Assembly: GCA_030544215.1 (NCBI GenBank)
Contig: JARZZO010000002.1
Coordinates: forward strand, 23,125,395-23,189,394
Source of the DNA: Zantedeschia hybrid cultivar
Taxonomy: Eukaryota; Streptophyta; Magnoliopsida; Alismatales; Araceae
DNA: 64,000 bases
Direction of reading: 5' to 3'
In this document: positions 46,653-58,700 of the stretch, piece by piece
Position numbering within the stretch: position 1 is the first letter of the stretch
How the letters are laid out: every line of letters starts with the position of its first letter
Position numbers and translations under genes: made by a program
Notes under the pieces: generated by a model
What the model was told of the DNA's origin: nothing
Seen by the model: only the letters and a program-made list of their open reading frames with translations
Database searches by the model: none

Positions 46653-47558
46653 TGATGTAGCTGAAGCTATCACGACCGGATTCCGAAGCTGGAATCCGAA
46701 GTTATGGATCCGGAGCTGGGTCGGATCGGTGTAAGAGGCCCAACGGGGATCCGGAAGACGACGGAGGCAGAGGCGAAAACGAAGGTCCGAGGCCGAGAGT
46801 TGCTCGGTCGGAGGCTGGCTTGTCTTCAGGAAGTGGGGCCGAAGCTCCTCCGGTAGACGAAGGGGCGGCGCGAAACCGAGTCTCCTTCGGTTGCGGGGCA
46901 GCCGGCGCACGGCGTCGAGACCGGTGGGAGAAGTCCGAGGTCGGCGGCCGAGACCGACTCGGGAAGGTCGGCGATAATTCGAACCGAGCCCCTGCAGGAG
47001 GGAAAGAAGAAGAAACCGGTCAGCAGGAGTCCCGGGCTTCGGCCCTAAAGAACTCCCTCCGACGGTCAAGTTAGCTCCTGAAGATGATTCGATTCAGAAG
47101 GCAAATAGTAGCTTTAATGCTATTTGGACTATAGTCCTTAAAGGTCTCTGAGACCTACCTTTGACAATAAATAGCGGTGTATTTATAGCAAAGGATAGAG
47201 GATGGTTAACGGTGACAGCCGATATAGGACTATGTTCCGGGCTTACTGGTAAACCGCCATAGTGCCTAATCCTCTACCGGAGTGGGCCGAATGCGGCTGT
47301 CGGGCCGAAGGGGGTTGGGCCGCTGATGGGCCGAAGCCTGCTGGGCCTAGGGCTACTGCGCTGCTCACGAGCCGTAGACAGGTGGGCCGCTGACGGACTA
47401 AAGCCTGTTGGGCCGAGAGCAACGGTGCCGCTTACGGGCCGAGGGCTGTTGGGCCGCTGATGGGCCGAAGGCTTCCTGAAGGCCTTCCACTGCTGCTGCT
47501 GGGCTGAACTGGGTTTGGGCTTGTTTTAATGGGCCGAATCGGATTCTGCCTCATCACA
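46653..47558 (-). repeat. Left LTR (906 bp), minus orientation
   Basis: In minus orientation runs TGTGATGAGG to ...CATCA. TATA box mirrored near 47173-47180 (plus-strand TATTTATAG). A 152-aa minus frame and an 84-aa plus frame in it have mirror-image counterparts in the right LTR only because the LTRs are copies. Confidence 0.92.
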
Positions 47559-47698
47559 TAGCCCCCCACTCTTGTCTTCCTCAGTTCTGAGATGGCGAGA
47601 GTATAGCCCGAAGCTTGTTGAGAAATAGCGTAACATGTGTTTTACCCGAAGCTTTCTGTTCTTTTTCTTGAGAAGAGGTTGCCCTCGGTCGGCCGAGG

Positions 47699-48264
47699 GT
47701 TAATTAGCTACTTCGTCTTCATTCGGGATGGCGACGAAGGCCTTTGCCTCTGAGGGCGAAGGGCCGAGCCTTCTGACTTGTGTCAGATTTCATTAAATGG
47801 ACGGGACGGGCGTCGCTTTTCCCGTCAGAACGGTCGCCTCGTGAAGAAGCACAGGACATGCGTCGCGCATCCGACCGCCCCGTTAAAACACAAACAGATC
47901 CTGACCGCTTGCGGGTCGAGGGTCCCCTCGGCTCTCTGCCCGAGGTTCCACTCGGATGCCCGCCACGTGTCCCGATCCGCGTGTTAATTAGCTACTTCGT
48001 CTTCATTCGGGATGGCGACGAAGGCCTTTGCCTCTGAGGGCGAAGGGCCGAGCCTTCTTACTTGTGTCAGATTTCATTAAATGGACGGGACGGGCGTCGC
48101 TTTTCCCGTCAGAACGGTCGCCTCGTGAAGAAGCACAGGACATGCGTCGCGCATCCGACCGCCCCGTTAAAACACAAACAGATCCTGACCGTTTGCGGGT
48201 CGAGGGTCACCTCGGCTCTCTGCCCGAGGTTCCACTCGGATGCCCGCCACGTGTCCCGATCCGA
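47699..48264. repeat. Tandem duplication of a ~284-bp unit in the left arm
   Basis: The block starting GTTAATTAGCTACTTCGTC at about 47699 recurs at about 47983, with few differences (for example cttgcgg/gtttgcgg). The right arm of the palindrome has only one copy, so the duplication is private to the left arm. Confidence 0.85.
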
Positions 48265-48657
48265 GCGGAACCTCGGGCAGAGAGCCGAGGTGACCCTCGA
48301 CCCGCAAGCGGTCAGGATCTGTTTGTGTTTTAACGGGGCGGTCGGATGCGCGACGCATGTCCTGTGCTTCTTCACGAGGCGACCGTTCTGACGGGAAAAG
48401 CGACGCCCGTCCCGTCCATTTAATGAAATCTGACACAAGTCAGAAGGCTTGGCCCTTCGCCCTCAGAGGCAAAGGCCTTCGTCGCCATCTCGAATGAAGA
48501 CGAAGTAGCTAATTAACCCTCGGCCGACCGAGGGCACCCTCTTCTCAAGAAAAAGAACAGAAAGCTTCGGGTAAAACACCTGTTACGCTATTTCTCAACA
48601 AGCTTCGGGCTATACTCTCGCCATCTCAGAACTGAGGAAGACAAGAGTGGGGGGCTA

Positions 48658-49563
48658 TGTGATGAGGCAGAATCCGATTCGGCCCATTAAAACAAGCCCA
48701 AACCCAGTTCAGCCCAGCAGCAGCAGTGGAAGGCCTTCAGGAAGCCTTCGGCCCATCAGCGGCCCAACAGCCCTCGGCCCGTAAGCGGCACCGTTGCTCC
48801 CAGCCCAACAGGCTTTAGCCCGTCAGCGGCCCACCAGTCTACGGCCCGTGAGCAGCGCAGTAGCCCTAGGCCCAGCAGGCTTCGGCCCATCAGCGGCCCA
48901 ACCCCCTTCAGCCCGACAGCCGCATTCGGCCCACTCCGGTAGAGGATTAGGCACTATGGCGGTTTACCAGTAAGCCCGGAACATAGTCCTATATCGGCTG
49001 TCACCGTTAACCATCCTCTATCCTCTGCTATAAATACACCGCTATTTATTGCCAAAGGTAGGTCTCAGAGACCCTTAAGGACTATAGTCCAAATAGCATT
49101 AAAGCTACTCTTTGCCTTCTGAATCGAATCATCTTCAGGAGCTAACTTGACCGTCGGAGCGGGTTCTTTAGGGCCGAAGCCCGGGACTCCTGCTGACCGG
49201 TTTCTTCTTCTTTCCCTCCTGCAGGGGCTCGGTTCGAATCATCGCCGACCTTCCCGAGTCGGTCTCGGCCGCCGACCTCGGACTTCTCCCACCGGTCTCG
49301 ACGCCGTGCGCCGGCTGCCCCGCAACCGAAGGAGACTCGGTTTCGCGCCGCCCCTTCGTCTACCGGAGGAGCTTCGGCCCCACTTCCCGAAGACAAGCCA
49401 GCCTCCGACCGAGAAACTCTCGGCCTCGGACCTTCGTCTTCGCCTCTGCCTCCGTCGTCTTCCGAATCCCCGTCGGGTCTCTTACACCGATCCGACCCAG
49501 CTCCGGATCCATAACTTCGGATTCCAGCTTCAGAATCCGGTCGTGATAGCTTCGGCTACATCA
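48658..49563 (+). repeat. Right LTR (906 bp), plus orientation
   Basis: TGTGATGAGG to CTACATCA, preceded by a polypurine tract ending at 48657. TATA box CTATAAATA at about 49029-49037. The frame that continues from here to 49782 mostly reads LTR sequence and is not taken as a gene. Confidence 0.92.
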
Positions 49564-49568
49564 CCTAG

Positions 49569-50545
49569 TAAACATGATTACTTGTTAATGTCATTATTGT
49601 TGCTATGTATAGAAATATTTTTTCAGAATCTTCAGAATAATAGACAACAATTGCAACATTGCCCGCTGAAGCACGATTCAGTCCAGTCAGATGTCCAAAC
49701 TGGTGGAATGTTCAATAGATTAGGATTTATCTCCATATTTACAAAAAAGCATATAATTTTTCCCCACGTTCACCAGACATAAAATTCTTATTTGATCCAT
49801 TGAATGTTGTAAACTGATGATGTTCAAATAAAAATTCAAATACAAGAAAATTCATAGGTATAATGAGGATTATGGCAATATTCCTCTAGGATTTCTGGGT
49901 GAAATCATTGTGCTTATTGTAAGATTTGGCTGCCCCATTACCTGAGGTGTCAAGATTATGATTAACAAGTGTCTCCAAGAACCTTCTTGGCAGCTGAGTT
50001 CCTGCAGTTTTTGACATGAGCGGAGTGGCTTTATTGGGTCAATGAAATAGAAATGTAAATGTTCTACACAAGTATAACAAGTATGTACATTGATCCTTAT
50101 ACAACGGTTTTGAAAACCCAGGTGGCAAAAATTCCCAGTTAGTAAGAATTAATGCTGAACCATTTGTTTTGTTCTTCATTGGCAACATTTGTAAAGGCCA
50201 AGGCAGGGGGGCTATTTGGGCTTGGTGAATGTATGTGAGGGCAGTAGATGAAAACCAGACACCACCAGAGAGAGAGAGAGAGAGAGAGAGGTTTTGGGTA
50301 AGAGAACGGAACTGAAATTATGAATTTTGCACATTTTTACCCTTTCAACTATTTTTACCACATCTATAGAAATACCCTCTTGATATGTATGTAACTAGCA
50401 ACCAATTGTTTATTTGCAAATTGTAATGCTAAAAGTTGCGTCTTATTTATATCCTATGACAGTGCGGTGCATACTATTGAGCATTGTGAAGCTTGAGTTG
50501 AGATAGGTGACTGAAAAGATGAGCAAGCAATTTAGTGGACATTCT
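49569..50545. other. Intergenic stretch with (AG)n run
   Basis: AT-rich, no gene recognised. An (AG)12 microsatellite lies at 50267-50290. Confidence 0.5.
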
Positions 50546-50959
50546 ATAAGCCATAGTGGCAGACGCAGCTCATTTCAGTCGGGTTCCAGGACTCTACTGA
50601 AATTTTAAAATTTTATTAGAAGAGTCTTAATTTAATAAGATAAATTTCAAATTTAGGTATAAGGTGACCCCACTGAATTTTTTAGATGATCCAAAGGACT
50701 CCAGTCTCACTCAAAGCTCAGTTCTACTAAATTTTTTACATAGTATTATGATTTATATTTATGATTTAACAAAAAATTTGTTGAGTGTATTTGAAAGAAA
50801 AAAATCTTTGTAACGAAATGTGTCATTTTTATTGAAGTATATCATTTTATAATGATTAAAATATATTTATTTTATTTTTATTTTAAAATATCGACATATT
50901 TAATAATAATCCGAGTAACCCCACTGGACAAAGTTTCTACATCCGCCACTGATAAGCCG
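50546..50959. mobile_element. hAT-type MITE (CAGTGGCGGA family)
   Basis: Element 50554-50951 with inverted termini TAGTGGCAGACGCAG and CTACATCCGCCACTG and flanking ATAAGCCA / ATAAGCCG (8 bp, one mismatch). Interior AT-rich, without coding capacity. The ends match those of the element at 54019-54857. Confidence 0.8.
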
Positions 50960-52994
50960 TGGCCATCATCCTTTCAAATGACATGAATGATGTCTCCGAG
51001 TGTTACTGCAACAGAAGATTTAGGACTTACACTTCAACTAAAGTAACCAGCAAAGGATGACAATTTTAGGGATGTGCAAGATAGAATGTAATTAGTATTT
51101 GTTATAATATTTCAAATATTGTTTCCCTTTTGTCGATGTTGATTGTGTTGATATTTTGTCCTTATTTTATTTACAGGATGGAGGATGTGATTATTTTCAA
51201 TGGGTCGACGATGCACATCATACAACCGTAGACTTGAAATATCAGATGATTGGAATGGGAGAGATGATGGAGGAGAGAATTCGATCAAGTGAAGTCATTA
51301 GAAACCAAGCTTGACAAACTAAACTGAGAGATTAATACATTGACAGTGGATGTGAAGCAGAACTTCATGGAAAAGTTTGTCACGATTGCAAAAAAGCATA
51401 TGATTTATTTTGTGGGGCTCTTATTTTGTATGTTGTCCTCCATCATCTATTGTGAGATATTAAGCTGTACTTATATTTGCCACCATCCAAGCACTATACT
51501 TTTAGCATTGTTTTCTCAGTTCATGCATTGTATGGACAAAAATGCATGGAAGGCTGTAAACTATACATACTTTACTCAAGATGCGGAAACATGCTTATGT
51601 TTACGTAGACTGTGATGCTTGGCTTCTATATTTTCCTATATTCAAATGTAGAAACATGTTTATATTTTAATAGTAGGGATGGTGCAGTTAAGCAGACTGG
51701 AGATGAGGCCTTTGGGTGAGTGATTTCAGCACTGTTTTGTGATTGGAATTTGGAGTCGCTCTATTGAGTAATCTCTAGGAATTAAATTAGATCTTTGATG
51801 TGTAATTGCTTTAAGTTAAACGTGCTTATGAAACGTCACCTTTGTTTTGGAGGGCTGTGTAAGAATATTTCTGAAAGTTCTTGTCCTTTTAAATTAGAGT
51901 ATACTTATTCATTTTTATCGTTTACTCGAATCAAAATATAATTTTCCCATAGTCTTTAAGAGGAAATATGTACTATTGTTTGCAACTACAGCAAGTGTTT
52001 ATGGCCCGACTCTGTTATGTTTGCATCTTTAGGGCATCGTGGGAACGGAGGATTAATTTACAGGATATATGGACAAAAAGGATGCAGAGGATCTCATCTC
52101 AACTCTTCAGTTATTTGCCATTCTGAATGTGCAAGCCTGTTTCTTTGCAAGTTCTTGTTTCTTTAAACGTAGGATAAAGCTACCACTTAATTCATACATA
52201 TCGTAAACTATAAAAATCGATCATGTTGAACCCATCTCCATTGTAAAATGGTTGTCAAAAATATTACCAACTGTCCATAAAACATACAATGTGTAGCTGC
52301 TGTGATATTTTTATGTATACACTTGTTTCATAGTTTGTGGCGCGCAGTTGTTAGTTAAGTTTCCCTGTCAAGTGTCAATCCATCTAGTTGGAGTTTCCCA
52401 CACCAAAAAAAAGGGTCATAACTCATCATACTCACAATGGAAATACAGAGGAGAAGGCAGATATTGCATTTCAATAGCATAGATAAATTTCATTTATCAC
52501 AGTAGTCTCTCTTTCAACATGTCTATTACGGCTAACTCAAAGCATGACATGACGTTACAAAGGGGAACAGCAACAGAGACCACAAGCTTATTTACTAACA
52601 TCTACCATAAAACTTGGAAAAGGGACACAATCCCTTTGTAAAAACACAAAAGTTGATATGCCTGACTCGCCCCTGATCCACCTCCTAATGCTGCATTATC
52701 TCATGTAAAAGTATAAACAGAAGGAATACAAAGTCATAATGTTCTTACTAATACAAACGACACTCATACATCCAAGTACGAACACATGCATAAATAATAC
52801 AAGCAACGATTACTAGTAGCTTTCCAATGTAGTAGGTAGCCAATAAAGAACTTAAATTTATTGGATCACATAAACAACTTACGACAGACTATGCTAAATC
52901 TTACAATAAACGGACCCGCAGTGTAACGTCGTCGCCAATGCCCATGCATCATCTCATGTACCGCGGACTGTCCTCTACATGGATCATCATATAC
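50960..52994. other. Intergenic stretch, no gene seen
   Basis: About 2 kb of AT-rich DNA. Small frames such as 51340-51615 have no recognisable domain. No RNA gene or element border was identified. Confidence 0.45.
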
Positions 52995-53998
52995 TTTTTT
53001 TTTTTTTTTTGAATGGTGGCTCAGAGGTCACGAGTACAAATATTTATAAACGACCAGAACTCCAACCAAGTGGAACCCGAGATATCCTACAAATATTTTG
53101 GAGCTAATTCCGAAACGGTCGAAAGTTCCGCCTAATTAGGCGAGGATTCCAGGTCGAACTGATTTTCCGGAGAAATAATCCCACGGACCAGGGGATAAGT
53201 ATCTCAACAACACCTAAGGCTGCATGGCTACAGAGGTGTTAAACTGCAACCAGAAGTCACGAGTACAAGTATTTACAAGCGACCAGAGCTCCAACCAAGT
53301 GGAACCCGAAATATCCTACAAATATTTTGGAGTTAATTCCGAAACGGTCGAAAGTTCCGCCTAATTAGGCGAGGATTCCAGGTCGAACTGATTTTCTGGA
53401 GAAGTAATCCCACGAACCAAAGGATAAATATCTCAACAACGCCTAAGGCTGCATGGCTAGAGAGGTGTTAAACTGCAACCAGAGGTCACGAGTACAAGTA
53501 TTTACAAGCGACCAGAGCTCCAACCAAGTGGAACCCGAGATATCCTACAAATATTTTGGAGTTAATTATGAAACAGTCGAAAGTTCCGCCTAATTAGGCG
53601 AGGATTCCAGGTCGAACTGATTTTATGGAGAAGTAATCCCACGAACCAGAGGATAAATATCTCAACAACACCTAAGGTTGCATGGCTGGAGAGGTGTTAA
53701 ACTGCAATCAGAGGTCACGAGTACAAGTATTTACAAGCGACCAGAGCTCCAACCAAGTGGAACCGGAGATATCCTACAAATATTTTGGAGCTAATTCCGA
53801 AACGGTCGAAAGTTCCACCTAATTAGGCGAGGATTCCAGGTCGAACTGATTTTCTGGAGAAGTAATGCTACGGACCAGGAGATAAATATCTCAACGACAC
53901 TTAAGGCTGCATGGCTGAAGAGGTGTTAAACTCCAACCAGATTCGAACCTGCCACCTCCCAATGGGAGGTAGGTCGTGAACCAATTCCCCTATGGGAT
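52995..53998 (-). mobile_element. tRNA-derived SINE with four tandem 229-bp body units
   Basis: On the minus strand it starts with a tRNA-like head: A-box region GGGGAATTGGTTCACG (53975-53990) and B-box GGTTCGAAT (53941-53949). The body is four copies of a unit beginning at 53024, 53253, 53482 and 53711, each exactly 229 bp apart and highly similar. It ends in A16 (plus-strand T at 52995-53010). Head, body and A-tail define a SINE on the minus strand; a normal one would carry a single body unit. Flanking ATGATCC words near both ends may be a decayed target duplication. Confidence 0.75.
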
Positions 53999-54010
53999 CA
54001 TGACAAGGTA

Positions 54011-54865
54011 AGTCTTGTCAGTGGCGGATCCAATGTACAACCAGTGGGGTCCCAGGACCCCACTGGAATTTCGAAATCTTAGAGGCTCACCCCAATATTT
54101 ACTGTCTAGGACCCCACTGGCCACAGATGCAGGAACCCACTGGGCTGCCCGATCGCCCAGCCCACTTAGGCAGGCCGCAGGCCCAGAGGACCCCACTGAC
54201 TCACTATAGGACCCCAAGACCCCACTGACTCGTGAGTTGCTCGAGCTCGGCTCTGAGTTGAGCTCGACTCGTTTGCCTAAACGAGCCAAGCCCGAGCTTA
54301 AGATGAAGCTCGTTTTAATAAACTAGCCGAGCCAGAGTTCGATTGAGCTCACGAGTTGGCTCGCATCAAAATAAACATTAATACTTATTTAAATCTCTCA
54401 AATACACAACAACCACAGGAATCAACACGACTTGCAAGTGCTGGAGTAGCAGCTACTCGAACACGTGAAGTATTCTGAAACATATAAGCCACCAGAAATT
54501 TTTCACGCAGCCGATGTAGGACTAATAGGTAAGCCGTAAGCGTGCTGGGCGGGTGCGGCTGGGCCTGGGCGGGTGGGCCTGGGCAGGTGCGGCTGGGCCT
54601 GGGCGGGTGGGCCTGGGCGGGTGGGCTTTGGGCGGGTGCGGCTGGGCCTGGGCGGGTGGGCTTTGGGCTTGCAGCTGGGCGGGTGCAGCTGGGCGGGTGG
54701 GCTTTGGGCTTGAAGAGGATGGCTTTGTAGGACTGTTGATGGACTGGCTTTAGGCTTGTTAATTAAGTGGGCTTAACTTAAATGAGCTAGGCTCGGGTTC
54801 GGTGGGCAGTACTCAATATGAGGACCCCACTGGATCAAATTCCTGCGTCCGCCACTGAGTCTTGT
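54011..54865. mobile_element. hAT-type non-autonomous element, 839 bp
   Basis: Element 54019-54857, perfect 8-bp duplication AGTCTTGT at 54011-54018 and 54858-54865, inverted termini CAGTGGCGGAT and GCGTCCGCCACTG. Inside are a GAGCTCG-rich segment (about 54225-54365) that may be a further nested element, and a G-rich minisatellite. It lies only about 20 bases beyond the SINE head. Confidence 0.85.
54541..54712 (+). repeat. G-rich minisatellite (GGGCGGGTGGGCCT...)
   Basis: Roughly ten imperfect units of GGCTGGGCCTGGGCGGGT(GGGCTTT). Runs of the form GGG-N3-GGG-N-GGG-N-GGG satisfy the standard G-quadruplex pattern several times. Confidence 0.85.
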
Positions 54866-55323
54866 AATAATGATACATCTGAAGAAGCATGATGAACATA
54901 AACACGTCAAACAACCACTCCCTTCACAAGAGTCAACTTCCATCTGTTCTGGAAACGTGGCATCTGTCTATAGTGTTAACGGTACAGATTAAAATGATTA
55001 ATGCATCACACAATGACAGTCACAAATGTTGCATATATAAAAGCCTCAATGATATTATGAAATGTCAATATACAAAATTAGGAAACACATCCCAAGCAAA
55101 GGTACTATTAACCGAAGTCATGATGACAGCACAAATCATATATATAAGATAAACATGTCAAACAAAAGTAGGGAATACATGTTAGCCGAGATCAAGTGTA
55201 TGGCTTGGTCAAGATCCCCTCCATGAAATCTCTACATGATTGAAATATAAAGGACAGTTAGTCGTGAGCTCATAAAATGTTTAACAGAAAATTACATTAT
55301 GACATGCATTTTATGATGTATAC

Positions 55324-55707
55324 CTTTGCAAAATCAGCCCACCAATCATCACTAGCTGTGTAAGTCTTCCTCTTCGGATCCCAACCCAACCCAGTTTCCT
55401 TGCATAGTTGCTTCAATGCCTGCCAATCCCTTCTCATTGCATCCCAATGATTCTTCAGTTGATCCCTTAAATAATGACATCTAGTGATGGTGAAAAAATC
55501 ATGATCTTGCTCTTCATAGACAACTTTGTTCAAAGAGCTATTTGGTCTATGATCCTTTCTAACTTGGTCCAGATACAATTTTATAAACACTTCATGTCTA
55601 TACTGATCTCAAATTGCTTTAACCTTCTTTGGATCTTTCTCCTTCCTGACAGTCACCTCGCCTTGCCTTTGCCTTTTCGCTTGGCTCTGACTGTATATAT
55701 CTACCAT
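55324..55707 (-). pseudogene. Myb/SANT-like domain (PIF/Harbinger ORF1-type) gene fragment
   Basis: From an ATG at 55707 the minus frame reads a basic leader, then a Myb/SANT-like domain (FIKLYLDQVRKDHRPNSSLNK, LKNHWDAMRRDWQALKQL, GLGWDPKRKTYTASDDWW). A TGA interrupts it at the KAI*DQYRHEV position, where the family has a conserved Trp. The domain ends at a possible donor AAG|GTATAC near 55324; no following exon was recognised. Such domains are typical of PIF/Harbinger ORF1 proteins and of host genes derived from them. A related intact gene lies at 61831-63150. Confidence 0.7.
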
Positions 55708-58700
55708 TGTGTCATTTTCTGATGTCTATAAAAATACCCAAGTGTTGCATACAACCATTAAAGAAATAAGAGAACAATATGTAACAAAAATGTTAAGCGA
55801 AAAGTGACATACGAAACGTACACACTGGGGGCTTTATAGCAGCAACACATAAATAAAGAAACAATTGTAACACAATGAACAAGCCACAAACTTGTCAAGA
55901 GTTTCGTACATAGGATATCAAAAAATTGATACCCACAACAAATTATAGAGAAGAAGACAGATACAATTTTTTCGAAGATTGAAGGTATATGATATACTAC
56001 AAATTGGATTATTCAAAAAAAAATTTGAAAAATTAAAAATCAATTCTCCTTTTAGTGGGCTCAGCCCATTAAAGACATTTTTTTCACTGTTCATTGAGGT
56101 CCGGTTTTTATTGTTGACTTTTTTGGTCGTCTGATTTGAGGTCAGGTTGCACGGATATGTCAGACATGATAGGCCCTATTCATTGATCCCCCGAGTTTTG
56201 ATTTTTCAGATTTTTTTCGGTCATCTCATCAGTGATTAGATTGTACGGACATGTCAGATATGATAGGAATGACTTAAAAAAAAAATCAAAAATAGAAAAA
56301 TAAAGAACTTTGGGCTGCACCCCATGCGTGCAGCAACTATTACTCGTTAATAATTGCTTGGTTAAAATAGATAGTATATTGATTTTTTTTATATTACTAT
56401 GTTATTGTCTAATCTTAAAAATTAAATTGTAATTATAATACCTTTGATGTTGAAGCAAATATTTCTCGGACATGAGTATGAATGCTGTCCCAGATTGACT
56501 ATTTTAAATACTATAATAAAGTGATATAGTTTTTTGTCATCTTCTTTTACGTATGCTGTCAATTATTTCATGTCCACAGTACTGCTTTGTTGTGACAGAT
56601 TAATGAGCCTAAAATTTGTTATGTGGTTGCCTGGTTGGGCAAGAGTTTGCCTATATCTATGACCATACTAAACTCTGGGAGGTACAAGTACAAGAGATAG
56701 TACGCCTTCTTTAAATATAATTAGCATTAGTAAAAATTTCATAATGGCACGTTTGGAGTAACTTCTAATTGAAAACATCTTAACACTTTTGTAAGTTTCA
56801 ATTTAACTATTTTGAGAGGAAGTTACTAGGGCTTGAATACTGTTTATCTAGTACTTTGTTTGATTTTTAGTTTAATCACAAGTATTAAATTAGAGTTTGA
56901 GGTAAGAATAGAACTGCTAGAAAAGTTTGACTTATGCAATTGTTCAAAATCGAAGGGGAAAGAGGGAGGAAGATAGGGAATGAGGAGGAGAAGAGAATAG
57001 AGTGGGGGGAGCCACCGATGAGGACTCCCCCCTCCCACCACATTAACGCCTGCGGCACCGACAGCGTCGAATAGAACTGTCGAGGGGTCTCAGACGAACC
57101 TTTCAGGGACGAGGGCCACAAAACCTTCACGCTTTTGGCATCTCGCTGTTAAGTATCTTTGTCCTTCATCAACATCAAAATTACCTTTTTCTTTTTGCCA
57201 TCAATCATCCGAAATTACATGAAAAAACTGGATAACGGCGGGTGGAAGGGGTTTGTTCTCTTACAGTTTGATCCAACTTTCATAAAGATTGAGTCACATC
57301 ACCTAGGTGCTGACCATTTTCTTTGAATGGTCACATAGATAGGCCACTTTAGAAAAACAATGGTTTTTATTGGAGGACTCTTCGACCTAACCATTCAGAA
57401 ACGCAAAAATAATTAATATTTAGATCATTTGGGGATCTACATTTTCGTCTACTTTGTTTGGTTGCATGTCAAACATAATTGGATGGAAAATATTTTTTAA
57501 GAAAATCAATTTACGAGAAAAATAAAAACGTAACGATCATTTGATACTTCTGAAAATATTTTCTTGAAAATCATTTCATTCGTTTGTTTGTCCATTAAAA
57601 TTTTTCTTGAAAATAATTTTATACATTTATTTGTTTATAAAAGAATTTTTGCATTGCAAAATTTTTAACATAGACATGGCAGAGCTAGAAGACTCTTTGA
57701 TATTTTTCCGAACTAAGAGAATACCTCAATTCGACATTTGATTGGACAATTAAAATAAAAAAGACCCTATCTTTATATGATCAAAATTTGAACCGCAACA
57801 ATTAACGGGTATTTTATTTTTAATTCTTAGCTTGGGGTACGTTCGGTCTGGTTTTACGTAAAATATATTTGACCGAAAAATGTTTTCTAAGGAAATTAAT
57901 TTACAAGGAAGAAAAAAAACATAGTCTATCACTTGGTATTTTTGAAAATATTTTCATTTATTTATTTGTTTGTAAAATATTTTCTTAAAAACGTAATCAA
58001 TATTTTTTAAAAAAATCTTTTCACTTGTTTGTTTTTGTATAAAAAGAAAAATTGAATATAGATAAGAGCCAACTCGACCTTTGATCAAACATTTCAACTA
58101 CAAAAAGACCATGTCCTCACACTATCAAAATTTGAGAAGTCGGTATAAAAAATTCTTTTTCGTAATTCTTTTTTTAATTTTTTCTAAGTTTAGAGAACAT
58201 TCTAACTCGACATCAGATTAAACAATTCAAATAAAAGTTCAAATGGCAAAGTCAAAAGATCTTTTTTTTTTTTTTTTTTTTTTAATTGCCGGAATGCCCT
58301 AACTTGACATCTAATAAGATGGTTCAAACAAAAAATATCACGTCCCTTTACGCTATACATTATATGCTTGGTTGTATTTAAGATATAATTAGAAGAAAAA
58401 AATAAGTTTAAAAATAAGTTTTATTATAAAATAGAATTTAAAAAATATTTTTATTTATTTTTCCCGTAAAACTGGAACTTTCCTAAGTTTCAAGAGTATC
58501 ATATTATTTTAAAGATATAAGTGTAAAATTATAATATCTTAAGTCTTAAAGGAGTTAAATATATGTAATTCTAAAGGGAGGATAACTTAGGGCACCCTTA
58601 AGGGTTATTACGTTGCCTGATGATACAGTCAAACTAAAAAAAACTTATTTGAAATTTTTTTTTAAGCCCCCAATATGCCCCACATGTCCACATAATTGGA

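Larger units (their letters stand above)
46648..49568. mobile_element. Palindromic Gypsy (Tat-like) element with inverted LTRs and a single target duplication
   Basis: CCTAG at 46648-46652 and 49564-49568 flanks 2,911 bases. The ends are two LTRs of exactly 906 bp in opposite orientation. Inside each LTR lies a purine tract (GAGTGGGGGGCTA, mirrored on the left), then internal DNA that is also inverted, with the axis near 48245 and a loop of about 35 bases. Each half is thus a 3' end (internal region, polypurine tract, 3' LTR) pointing outward, so both outer termini are U5-type ...CATCA ends. No primer site or coding region remains. I count 20 substitutions between the two LTRs (about 2.2%), which argues against an assembly artefact. 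LTR style (RNA start near 49055, CCGAAG/GGGCCGA-rich) resembles plant Tat-type Gypsy LTRs. Confidence 0.88.

Noticed and set aside
46648..49568. Assembly artefact (inverted read join) as cause of the palindrome
   Set aside because: The two LTRs differ at about 20 sites, the left arm has a private 284-bp duplication, and matching CCTAG flanks are present.
46611..49782. Arg/Leu-rich frames up to 211 aa, mirrored left and right
   Set aside because: They read LTR and internal DNA of the palindrome; mirror conservation follows from copying.
56844..57130. Minus frames with WWEGGVLIGG / LFDAVGAAGV phrases
   Set aside because: Could be an old gene fragment, but a stop interrupts the better frame and no family was recognised.
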